A stretch of 64,000 bases of DNA from Streptomyces sp. NBC_00568. GTDB lineage: Bacteria; Actinomycetota; Actinomycetes; Streptomycetales; Streptomycetaceae. Within the stretch, counting starts at the first letter, position 1. Every line of letters begins with the position of its first letter. A model generated the notes under the pieces. That model saw only the letters and a list, made by a program, of their open reading frames with translations. It did no database searches and had not been told where the DNA came from. Where the stretch lies: contig NZ_JAPENW010000002.1 of assembly GCF_026341855.1 (NCBI RefSeq), positions 403,778 through 467,777 of the forward strand. The letters run 5' to 3'. Of the stretch, positions 1-8,348 are shown in pieces. A program made the translations under genes and the position numbers.

Positions 1-207
1 GCGCACCGCGGTCATCCGGCCGGTGAACGACTTCGCCTCGTACACGACCAGTTCGCCGTCGTCGGTGTACTCGAACAGGTCCCGTCCGCCGTCGCCGCCT
101 GTCCCGTCGACCGGCTGCGCCCGCTCCCGTAAGCGCATCACCAGCAGCGTCACCAGGGACTCCGACAGGCTGGGGTTCTCGGCCAGCTTCTCCCACGGAA
201 CTCTCAC
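1..207 (-). CDS. PD-(D/E)XK nuclease-like protein, N-terminal part only
   Basis: Only the first 69 codons lie in the window; the gene runs off the left edge. It starts at a GTG with AGGAG 8 bases upstream. The visible protein has a short helical segment and then GGDGGRD (Asp43) followed by a strand ending YEAKSF (Glu57, Lys59). This Asp...Glu-x-Lys spacing is the core of PD-(D/E)XK restriction-type nucleases. It follows the helicase gene on the same strand after about 250 bases, so it is probably the last visible gene of the leftward operon. The nuclease fold is inferred from one motif; the C-terminal part is not visible. Confidence 0.55.
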   Translation of the reverse strand, partial: MRVPWEKLAENPSLSESLVTLLVMRLRERAQPVDGTGGDGGRDLFEYTDDGELVVYEAKSFTGRMTAVR

Positions 208-453
208 CCTACGAACTCCTCTGACATTCCGCCCCGCTCAGCCGCCGAGCTCCTCGCTCCGCCACCACCTCCGGCCCCGGCGGGCCGGGCGAACGGTGCC
301 AGGGCTGCCGACCGGTGGCTGCCGACCGGTCACCTCCGTCCGCCGTAGGGGGCCCGCCGGGTACCCCTGCCTGTGCCTGTGGACCGGGTACGGTCTGCCG
401 GTGTACGCGGCAGGCCGTACCGGCCCAGGACCCGTCTGACGTCCCGGTGTTGA

Positions 454-2973
454 TCAGGCGCGCAGGGGTTCGGAGTAGGTGGTGAAGAACCGGTCGCCGG
501 TGAGCTTGTGGTGAGTGAGCTGTTCGCGGACGGCCTGTTCGTCCGCCCAGCGGTCCGGGCTGCTCGCGAGCGCGGCCGCGTAGGCCGTCACGGCCACCTT
601 GAGCTTCTCGAACAGGGCCGGGGTGACGACGCGCATGCCCGGCACCGCGGTCGCCTTGTCATCGCGGACCCGGCTGGGATGCAGCATGACCGCCACGGCC
701 TCTACTTCGGCGTTGTGCTCGTTGAGCCAGCGGATGCTGCCGCCGAGCTGGTCCATATCCTTCTTGGCGATGGTGTCGGTGGTGCAGCCTGTCTTCAGCT
801 CGACGACGGCCTGCCGCGCCGCGGAGAGCGCCCACAGGTTGTCCGGGCCCGTGCCATACAGCTTCTCCGGCCGCGTGCTGGCGAACCCGAGATGCAGCCC
901 GAGCTGCTGCCAGGTCCGCTCGGCGTCGTCGGAGCGCTCCTCCTCGCCCCACACGACGTCCTCGAACAGCGCCTGCACGCCGAGCCTGAGGCTGACGCCG
1001 TCGCGGTACTGGGCGGCCAGGAACTCGGCGCCGGCGCGCGACTGCACCGCCGCCGCCTTCAGCTGGACGGGGGCACCGCCGTTGACGGGCCGCAGGACGA
1101 ACGGGTTGTCGTCCAGCGCCCCGGCCAGGGCCCGCTCGGCGGCCGCGCGATCGGTCAGGTGCAGGTAGGCGGCCTTCTGCTCCCGCAGCCAGCCCCGCAG
1201 CGCCCTGTCGCCAGCACCGAGGTCGTTCACCGCCTTCTGCACCCGCTCGGCCGCGGCCGGGGCGCGGCCGGTGGCCGCGAGGTCGAACGCCTTGCGCAGC
1301 GCGACGGCCTCGTCCCGCACCGTCCCGTGCTCGGCGTAGCGCACCTCCGCCAGCGCCCGCCGGCTGCGCTCGCGCCACTGCGGCACCCGCCCCAGGCAGG
1401 CCCGCAGCGCCTGCCTCACCGCGTCCAGCCCTTCGCCCTTGATCTGGCCGGCGATGTCCCGGCTCAGCTTCAGCTGCGCCTGGGTCGCCGGGGAGAACAG
1501 AGCCAGGTGGCGGGCATCGTGGATCGCCGTAGCGAGCTTCGCCCCCAGCAGCAGGACGGCGCAGTAGTCCTCTCCGTCGCGCACTCCCCGGCCCATGCCC
1601 TGTTCGATCCGCTGGACCTCACGGGCCAGACGGACCGTGCTGTCGGCCAGCGCGACAGCCTCGCGCCGCTCCACCCCGTCCAGGGGCCGCGGAATCTGGT
1701 CGAGGATCAGCAGACGGCAGGCGTCGGCCGGGAGGTTGACGCCGTCGTACTTGTTGACCAGCACCACCAGGCCCACATGGCTGGCCTGGAGTTCCTTCAC
1801 GCCCGCCTCAAGGTCCCCGACCCGCCAGACGTGGTGGGCGTGGCGCGCCCAGTTCGCGGCGGCTCGGTCGCTAGGCACCAGCACGACCACGTTGACCGGC
1901 TTGGTCTCGGCGACACCATCGCCGTCCTGGTCCCCGTCGGCGAACTGGCGGGCCAGCACGCGGACGGCCTCGTCGTCCAGGTCCGGGTTGAGCGCCACCG
2001 GGGCCAGGATCATCCGCTCACCGAGGTCGGCGGCGCTGCCCGGGGTGACGGGCTTCGCGACGAGTGTCGGGTCGGCACCGAAGTCGGTGACCAGGGCGCT
2101 GTCGTCGGCGAGCGTCGCGGTCAGGTAGACCCGGCGGCGAGCGTGCACGAACGACGGGATGCGGTCGATCGGCGGGCACGAGGGCCTGATCTCGATCGCC
2201 GACGACGTCGCCGTCGCCGTGCACAGGTACAGCACCTCCGCCAGCAGCGGCCATACGAACTCGAAGACCCGCTCCGTGCGGTGCGGGCGCAGGATCTTCA
2301 GCACCTCCTCGCGCTTGTCGGCCCACGCCCAGAACGGGATCGGCGCCAACGCGGTGGGGTCCTTGTCCTCCAGCGCCGACCAGGCGTTCGCCGACTGGTG
2401 GCGCAGGTCCTGCGCGAACAGCTCCAGCAGCTTGTCGTACGCCTCGTGCCCGGCGGGCACCCGAAGCCGGAACTGGTCCTCGGTCCGCGCCAGCGCGGCG
2501 TGCGCGTCATCGACGACGACGATGCCCAGATCGAGCGGCTCCTTGCCGTCCCCGACGACACCGAAGGCCGACCTGCCGTTGAGCAGCTTCTGGTAGTTCG
2601 TCACCAGCACGGCCTGCGCGGTGAGGAACGCCGGGTCGTACGGATCATCCGTGGTGGCGATATCGAGCTTGGCGGCCTCCTCGCGGACCTGCTTGACGAG
2701 GTAGTTGTCCGGGGTCAGGTAGACGGCCTTGCCGATGCCCTCGTTCAGGGTGCTCTGCGCGATCAGCAGGCCGACAGCCGTCTTGCCCCCACCGGTGTTC
2801 TGCTTGATCACCACATCGCGGTCACCGCGCCGCTCGAACCACTTGTCCAGCACCTCGCCCTGCTCAAGCCGCAGATACGGCCACGGCCGACTGGCCAGCC
2901 CCGCGTAGATGTCCCGGGGCCGCAGCAGCGCCTCGCTGTCCCCCGTACCGATCCGATCCCAATCCAGCGCCAC
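454..2973 (-). CDS. SF2-type DEAD/DEAH helicase
   Basis: An 839-aa helicase starting at a GTG; AGGGAGGAC lies just upstream of it, which favours this start over the ATG 18 bases further upstream. Superfamily 2 motifs are clear: Walker A NTGGGKT (about 59-65), a DDAH box (155-158), a TATL-type motif III, and a motif VI QGMGRGVRDGED in the second RecA-like domain. About 350 residues follow the helicase core and may carry a nuclease or DNA-binding region that I do not recognise. The gene lies between the GIY-YIG-like gene and the PD-(D/E)XK-like gene on the same strand. A role in unwinding DNA or RNA for the neighbouring nucleases is inferred. Confidence 0.85.
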   Translation of the reverse strand: MALDWDRIGTGDSEALLRPRDIYAGLASRPWPYLRLEQGEVLDKWFERRGDRDVVIKQNTGGGKTAVGLLIAQSTLNEGIGKAVYLTPDNYLVKQVREEAAKLDIATTDDPYDPAFLTAQAVLVTNYQKLLNGRSAFGVVGDGKEPLDLGIVVVDDAHAALARTEDQFRLRVPAGHEAYDKLLELFAQDLRHQSANAWSALEDKDPTALAPIPFWAWADKREEVLKILRPHRTERVFEFVWPLLAEVLYLCTATATSSAIEIRPSCPPIDRIPSFVHARRRVYLTATLADDSALVTDFGADPTLVAKPVTPGSAADLGERMILAPVALNPDLDDEAVRVLARQFADGDQDGDGVAETKPVNVVVLVPSDRAAANWARHAHHVWRVGDLEAGVKELQASHVGLVVLVNKYDGVNLPADACRLLILDQIPRPLDGVERREAVALADSTVRLAREVQRIEQGMGRGVRDGEDYCAVLLLGAKLATAIHDARHLALFSPATQAQLKLSRDIAGQIKGEGLDAVRQALRACLGRVPQWRERSRRALAEVRYAEHGTVRDEAVALRKAFDLAATGRAPAAAERVQKAVNDLGAGDRALRGWLREQKAAYLHLTDRAAAERALAGALDDNPFVLRPVNGGAPVQLKAAAVQSRAGAEFLAAQYRDGVSLRLGVQALFEDVVWGEEERSDDAERTWQQLGLHLGFASTRPEKLYGTGPDNLWALSAARQAVVELKTGCTTDTIAKKDMDQLGGSIRWLNEHNAEVEAVAVMLHPSRVRDDKATAVPGMRVVTPALFEKLKVAVTAYAAALASSPDRWADEQAVREQLTHHKLTGDRFFTTYSEPLRA

Positions 2974-3197
2974 TGCGCCGTCCTCCCTCATCTGACCCGG
3001 CGGCGTCACGCCGCCTGCACTTTTTCGTTCTTCAGGGCCGCCGCACACCCGGCGACGGCCTCGCGCCGCACCGACGTCCCCAGGCCTCGGTGCGGCCCTG
3101 CCGCGGTCTGACTCCCGCGCCCACCGGCAGGGTGCCTTTCCGCCCGCCTGGAAGCGGAGGCCGGGAAGGCACCCGTTCACAGACCGGGCCCGGTCCG

Positions 3198-3728
3198 TCA
3201 GGCCGGTGCCGCCGACCGGTCACCGGTGTCGTCCCTGGCAGGCCGGGGACGGACGATCCGCGACGCGGGCCGGGAGGTGACCCGGGCGAGCCACTGCTCC
3301 TGAGTGACTACGGGCCACGTACGCGGGCCCATGCGGCCGCGCAGCCCGATCAGGTCGGCGGCCCGGCCCTCGGCGGCCTCGATCGCCTTCGGCGGACTGA
3401 ACGGATCGGCCTCCACGACGAACGCCCCTGCATAGACACGGGCGCGCTCGGGGTGCCGGAAGTGATCCCGTAGCCGGGCACCCACTCCGCCGTCGCGGTG
3501 TGCCTTGCCCAGCCACCGCAGCCGCCCGTCGCCGTCGACCGCCAGGTACAGCCCGGCCAGCACCTCGTCCAGCACCGCGAGCGTCTGCGCCCGGCGGCCC
3601 GGCTCCAAGCTGTACGGGGCGGGCCAGTCGCCGCACCGCAGCGGGCCCAGCGCCATCCACGCATGACGCAGCACCCGCGCGTCGACCACCGGCCCGGCCA
3701 CCGGCTCCGCGCAGCAGTCCACGCTCAC
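3198..3728 (-). CDS. GIY-YIG-like endonuclease
   Basis: A 176-aa protein whose GTG start overlaps the stop of the large upstream gene (GTGA), implying translational coupling. It shows a GIY-YIG signature: GLY (59-61), ten residues, then WLG (72-74), with Arg at 85/87 and a conserved Glu in EAAEGRAADLIG (about 117-120). The Tyr of YIG is Trp here. The protein at 62597-63025 has the same motifs and the same GTGA overlap with a homologous large gene, so the pair is a conserved module. The likely activity is DNA cleavage at a site chosen by the partner. The family call is from motif spacing only. Confidence 0.6.
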   Translation of the reverse strand: MSVDCCAEPVAGPVVDARVLRHAWMALGPLRCGDWPAPYSLEPGRRAQTLAVLDEVLAGLYLAVDGDGRLRWLGKAHRDGGVGARLRDHFRHPERARVYAGAFVVEADPFSPPKAIEAAEGRAADLIGLRGRMGPRTWPVVTQEQWLARVTSRPASRIVRPRPARDDTGDRSAAPA

Positions 3729-6184
3729 AGCGACATCACCGCCAGGGTGGCCTTGTCCAGCAGCGGCGCGATCTTGGCGGCCTCTGCCTTGATCTTGTTG
3801 AAGTCCTCCACGTACAGCGCGCGCACGTCGGCGGGCTCCTTCTCGTCGCCGGCATCCTCACGGGCTCGCACGGCGTCCTCGACGGTCGTCAGGAGCCGGC
3901 CGATCTGCTCGGCGACGGCGGCGGCGCTCACCGTGCCGCTGGCCACCGCGGAAGCCAGCTCCGCGCGCAGGCGGGTCATGCGGGCGAGCGGGGTCTCCGG
4001 AATCTCCTCGTTGAGTTCCACGGTGTCCGGGCCTTTGTCCTTGCCCTCGGCGCCGGTGACGGTCTCCGCGGGCTGCTGCTGGCGCTTGGTCCTGCGGAAG
4101 GAGGTCAGGGGGAACAGGGCGTCGAACCATTCTTTGTCGGCGAGGACAGCCTTGCGTGAATTGCCGTGTGCGTCGGGCGCCCAGAAGGTGCCCGGCGTCA
4201 TATCGTCCCCGGCCGGGGAGTCCGGGGCGCGCAGCACCGCCTCGGCGAACGCGAGCAGCAGTTTACGCGTGACACCCTCGGGCGGGTCGGTGTAGGCGTC
4301 CACGAGCGCCTGGATCGCGTTGGAGGGTGCACGCCGCACACCCTTGCGGTCCGCGCTCTCCAACGAGCCCTGGTTGGGAGTGACGAATGGCTTGGCACCG
4401 CTGATCATGCCGGGCAGCAGGTGCCGCCGCACCAGGGTCTCCCAAGCCGCGGCGTCTCCCTGGCGGCAGGCGGTCAGCAGCGAGGCGAGGCTGCGCGCAT
4501 CGGGGCGCACCCCGAACTGCACCTCGTGCTTGCCGAACAGGCCCTCGGCGGCGGCGAGGGGACCAGGCCGCAGGAAGTGCTGAGCGACCACGGCCGCCCA
4601 GATTTCCGTGCGCCGCCTGGCCCTGGCCCCGGCCCCGTTCGACTGAGACCAGGAAGCCTCCTGCAGGCAGGCGCGCACCACCGGCCAGTACCGGCCGGTG
4701 GGCATCCGGGCGTGCGGCGCCAGATTCTGCGGGCGCGGCGGCACCGGCGGGAACACCAGGACGGTGGCGCAGCGGATCGCCACGTCCCGCAGGGTCACAG
4801 GGCTCACCTCGTCGCCCGGCGACAGCATTACGGCGAGCACGTCGAGCGCCCGGGCCCCGACCAGGGCATCGGCGATCGAGTCCTCGTCCAGTCCAGTGGC
4901 CGGGACGCGGCCCCGGGTGACCTCTTGGGCCAGCAGTTCGCCCAGCAGTCCCTCGGCCTGGTAGGCCTTGACCAGGGTCGACCACAGTCCCAGGGCACGG
5001 TCCATGTCCTCGTAGTCCAGCTGGCCGCGCAGGTGCTCGTGCACGTTCAGCTGGCGTAGCGACTCCTCCAGCCGCTCCGGCTTCCTGGCGCCGACCACGA
5101 CACGGGCTGGCACCTGCGCGATGCGCACCGCCCGCTGCGCACGCCCCTCCGAGTCCCGCTCGGGATCGGCGTACTCGGCGTTGAGTCGGAAGCTGACCCG
5201 GCGCAGGATCTCTCCGAGCCCCCGCACGACCATCCGCCGGTTCTCCTCCTCCCCGGGCAGCCGCAGCAGGGACTGCGGCACCCCGGTCAGGAGCTGCTGC
5301 GCCGAGATCCCGAAGATGTCCAGCCGGGCATCGGCACGGTTGGCGCCCGTGGCATGGTGGCCCCGCCAGATCTCCCGCTGTGACCCATCCTGGTCGGTCA
5401 CCGGAGTTCGCTGCAGCACGACCACGGTGGAATCCCGCTGGCCCTCCTGCACCAGGGACTCCACCAGGTCATAGGGACGCTGCCGCGCCCGCCGCCGCAG
5501 CATGTCCACGGCGTACCGTTGCACCTCGCCAGCGATCTCCGTGCTGACCATCTCCGTGGTGAGCGCCGCGAGCGGCACCCCGTCCTCGACGACTGCCCGC
5601 ACCACCGGCAGCGGACGCCGCCCGCCCAGCGCCTGCTCGCACGCCTTCAGCTCCCGCTGCTCGCGAGCCAGCTCTTCCTCGGAGGTCTCCACCGCAGCTA
5701 CCGCCGCATCCTTCTCCGCTGGCGTCGCAGTCGAGGCCAGCGCCCGCAGCGCCGCCTTCGCACGCTCCGCCCCGACGGTCCACGCGGCCACCTGCCGCTG
5801 CTGATCGACGAGCTCCTCCAGGCGCTCCTGATTTTCCACAGACGGATGCAGCCACGCGCTGCGCGTACGGTCGTTGATGACCCAGGGCAGCGTTCCCGCC
5901 CCGTGCAGCTCCACCTTCAGCACCAGCAACGCCCCGTCGGTGTCACGCTGTTCGATGTGGTGGGCCGTGCCGCGCAGGAAACGGCTCCCGCCACGGCGCT
6001 CGATGACGCGTTTGGCTTCGTCCTGGCCGAGCGCCGGGGAGAGAGCGTCGAATACGGCCTGCCGGGGAACGGGCGTGAAGCCTTCGGCCGCGCAGGTGTT
6101 GACGATGGCCTCGTAGAGGTTCTCCGCCCAGGTCGGGTTGGTCGGAGGCGGGAAAGGCCCCTTGGGAGCCTTTTGGGCAGACAT
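3725..6184 (-). CDS. Large protein with ParB/DGQHR-like NR motif
   Basis: About 819 aa from the ATG at 6184. Other in-frame starts exist upstream and none has a strong Shine-Dalgarno site, so the start is uncertain. A charged helical, probably coiled-coil, stretch spans about 115-187. Residues 279-302 contain TGANR...ARL...GISAQ...GVP. The 699-aa protein at 60501-62600 has KGSNR...ARL...GLTAR...GVP at a comparable place, and both later share a VG...P...N...QLDY block, so they are homologous. The NR motif resembles ParB-type and DndB/DGQHR proteins, but this is a weak inference. It is the first gene of the leftward operon and overlaps the GIY-YIG-like gene. No catalytic site is evident. Confidence 0.6.
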   Translation of the reverse strand: MSAQKAPKGPFPPPTNPTWAENLYEAIVNTCAAEGFTPVPRQAVFDALSPALGQDEAKRVIERRGGSRFLRGTAHHIEQRDTDGALLVLKVELHGAGTLPWVINDRTRSAWLHPSVENQERLEELVDQQRQVAAWTVGAERAKAALRALASTATPAEKDAAVAAVETSEEELAREQRELKACEQALGGRRPLPVVRAVVEDGVPLAALTTEMVSTEIAGEVQRYAVDMLRRRARQRPYDLVESLVQEGQRDSTVVVLQRTPVTDQDGSQREIWRGHHATGANRADARLDIFGISAQQLLTGVPQSLLRLPGEEENRRMVVRGLGEILRRVSFRLNAEYADPERDSEGRAQRAVRIAQVPARVVVGARKPERLEESLRQLNVHEHLRGQLDYEDMDRALGLWSTLVKAYQAEGLLGELLAQEVTRGRVPATGLDEDSIADALVGARALDVLAVMLSPGDEVSPVTLRDVAIRCATVLVFPPVPPRPQNLAPHARMPTGRYWPVVRACLQEASWSQSNGAGARARRRTEIWAAVVAQHFLRPGPLAAAEGLFGKHEVQFGVRPDARSLASLLTACRQGDAAAWETLVRRHLLPGMISGAKPFVTPNQGSLESADRKGVRRAPSNAIQALVDAYTDPPEGVTRKLLLAFAEAVLRAPDSPAGDDMTPGTFWAPDAHGNSRKAVLADKEWFDALFPLTSFRRTKRQQQPAETVTGAEGKDKGPDTVELNEEIPETPLARMTRLRAELASAVASGTVSAAAVAEQIGRLLTTVEDAVRAREDAGDEKEPADVRALYVEDFNKIKAEAAKIAPLLDKATLAVMSL

Positions 6185-6873
6185 GAGAGGCAGCCGGTCC
6201 ATAACTCCGGGAGCCCTCGTGGCCCCGGGTGCGACTGGGAACACCCGGCGGGCGCCGGATGCGGCACGCACCCGAACTGCAGGGACTCCCGTCCAGGGAG
6301 CACCGGCGAGGGCTGCCGTCGCCGTCACACACCTCGTAGCGCGTGTCGGCGAGGACCGTCTGCCCCTTCGAGTCCACCAACGGAGACTGTGCACGCCACC
6401 GGAAGCTTCCCCTGAAACAGCGGGGTCTCCGCGGCGCACGGCTCACGCCCTCTCCGCCGACGGCGGCATGGGGCTGGCAGGTCGTCGAGACCACTGACGT
6501 GCCCTGAAAGTCTGCCAGACGCTAAGTAAATCGGACAAGTTGCTTAGAAAACGCGCGTAGAACGTCAAGATCACACGACTGGGAAGCGCCCCGCGTAGAT
6601 TCCACCGCCTGCGCCTCGCCTCTGCACGCCCCAACACCACGCCGCTGCGCACGTGTTCACGTTAGGCGCGGTCCAAGTGGCCATGATGCAGACCGCCTCG
6701 GCGTCACCACGCGGCTGGCGGGGAGAGCGGGCAGTTTCCGCTACGATGCCCAACCGCCGCCGCTATACCCCGCCCGCGCCGGGACAGCATTGACGGCTAA
6801 GGTCCACACCCGGGCCCGCAACACCCACCCGCACGACTGCGGGCAGGCGCGGGGTGCCCGGAGAGAAGACCTC
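6185..6873. other. Divergent intergenic region
   Basis: About 690 bases between the leftward nuclease/helicase operon and a rightward hypothetical gene. It should hold promoters for both. The less GC-rich patch at 6520-6560 contains an inverted pair CTAAG (6522-6526) / CTTAG (6543-6547), which could be an operator. I see no convincing small gene. Confidence 0.4.
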
Positions 6874-7950
6874 ATGCCACGCAACCAGTCCCGCGTCAGC
6901 CAGCGCGCCCGCGCCGCGCAGAAGACCGCGGGCGGCACGGGCAAGTACAGTCAGCTGCTCCGCGCCAAGCCCGGCCCGCGCGGCGCCCGCCGGGAGCCCG
7001 CCCGACGCCTCGCCGCCCAGCTGCGCGCCGACCTCGGAGCCGAGGGGGAGAAGGCGGCCCGCATGGTGGACGCGGCGGTGGCCTGGGGGGTGAAGGACCG
7101 CGAACTGAAGCACGCCCCGCTGCGAACACAAGGCGACCTCGCCGTCCGCGCGCCTTCAGCCTGCCGTGGGCGAGCACGCCGTCGGCGGGTCATAGTGCAC
7201 GACGCTCCCCTCGCCCAGGTCGTCCACATGGTGCTGGAGGCGGCCGTCGAGGAAGAAGAGAGCGCGGACCTGCTGCGCGCGGCCGCGGAGGTTTTGAGCT
7301 GGTTGGTTGGTACCAGCCACATCCGCAATCCCGCGATCTGCAGGGTACGGGTCGGCGAATGGCTCACGGAGCTGAGGATGTGGGAGCGGGTGTACACCAC
7401 GACTGACCCGGTCGCGGTGGTCGCCGCAGCGGCCCTGCGCATGATGCGGGAGGCCGCCCGCATCCCCGACGAGGACGAACTCACGGACGCTAACTGCATG
7501 CTCACCCTGCAGGAAGCCGTCCGCTTCGCACGGACCGCCGCCGACCTCGCCGCCCGCCTGACCCACCCGCCCCGGGTCGCTGCCCCGCGCCGCGCCGGCA
7601 CGGGGGCAGCCCCCGACCACCAGCGGCACCGCGCGACTGTACGGCGCTCCTGTCCTTCCGGTCGGCCCCGGTCGCAAGCCGTCCGCTGCACCCGGGGTCG
7701 CGCTTCTGCGCGAAGGGTGCGGCGAGTTCGGCCCCTAGGTCCCGGCCGCTGGCCGTGGGCGGTCCCGCGCAATGTGCGAAGGAAGCGCGGGACCGCGCAA
7801 TGTGCATTCGAGCAGGTCGGGAGTCGTATCGGACGGCCAGTCCTGACCTGCGGGCAGCTGGTCGGCGGCTGTCGCCCTGTCCCGGCATCAGCATTTGTGC
7901 ACCGCGTCCGTGGCCTCACCGACGGGGCCGGAACGGGAGCGTCGGCTTGA
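6874..7950 (+). CDS. Hypothetical protein
   Basis: A reading frame of 358 codons from an ATG preceded by GGAGAGAAGACCTC. The first 35 residues are basic and rich in Arg, Gln and Ala, suggesting a disordered nucleic-acid-binding tail. Residues about 110-230 form a credible helical, acidic domain. The last 120 residues are Arg/Pro/Cys-rich and may be non-native, for example after a frameshift near 7600. I do not recognise a family. It stands alone between two divergently read neighbours and its 3' end overlaps the antisense small membrane gene. Confidence 0.45.
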   Translation: MPRNQSRVSQRARAAQKTAGGTGKYSQLLRAKPGPRGARREPARRLAAQLRADLGAEGEKAARMVDAAVAWGVKDRELKHAPLRTQGDLAVRAPSACRGRARRRRVIVHDAPLAQVVHMVLEAAVEEEESADLLRAAAEVLSWLVGTSHIRNPAICRVRVGEWLTELRMWERVYTTTDPVAVVAAAALRMMREAARIPDEDELTDANCMLTLQEAVRFARTAADLAARLTHPPRVAAPRRAGTGAAPDHQRHRATVRRSCPSGRPRSQAVRCTRGRASARRVRRVRPLGPGRWPWAVPRNVRRKRGTAQCAFEQVGSRIGRPVLTCGQLVGGCRPVPASAFVHRVRGLTDGAGTGASA

Positions 7951-8155
7951 GCTTGTTCATGTAGTCCAGCAGGGTGGTCATGGTGCGGCGGGCAGCAGCG
8001 CGCCGGTAGGAGTGGCGTGACCACACGGATGGCAGCACGACGCCCACGTAGAGGAGCAGGAAGACGACGAGGATGAGCGTACCGATCAGGCCGAGGTGCT
8101 GGCCGGTCTGGGTGCCGATCTGCTTCAGCATCTTCAGGGTGTCGGTGATCGACAT
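7916..8155 (-). CDS. Small single-pass membrane protein
   Basis: A 79-aa protein starting at an ATG with GGAAGG seven to eight bases upstream. One strong transmembrane helix lies at about residues 23-43 (LIGTLILVVFLLLYVGVVL). It is followed by a basic, presumably cytoplasmic tail. It reads away from the P-loop/TPR gene that starts about 190 bases to the right. No family was recognised. Codon usage and the Shine-Dalgarno site support it as a real gene. Confidence 0.6.
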   Translation of the reverse strand: MSITDTLKMLKQIGTQTGQHLGLIGTLILVVFLLLYVGVVLPSVWSRHSYRRAAARRTMTTLLDYMNKLKPTLPFRPRR

Positions 8156-8348
8156 GTCGGGCGCCTTCCAACTGTGACCCCGGACCGCTGCCGGGGTGGA
8201 TGCCTCGACACTTCCTGTTTACCGGGGTGTCCTTCAGCCTTCTGCGGGATCCTGGACGGTCTCAGGCCGTACACCCAAGCGGGAGCCTATGCTGCCGTCG
8301 AGTGTCCAGGCCGAGTGTTCTGGACACTGGACAGCAAACGGGGGCGGT

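Noticed and set aside
508..3111. 867-codon open frame opposite the helicase gene
   Set aside because: It mirrors the helicase, has Arg/Pro/Gln-rich composition and no motifs; a GC-rich antisense shadow.
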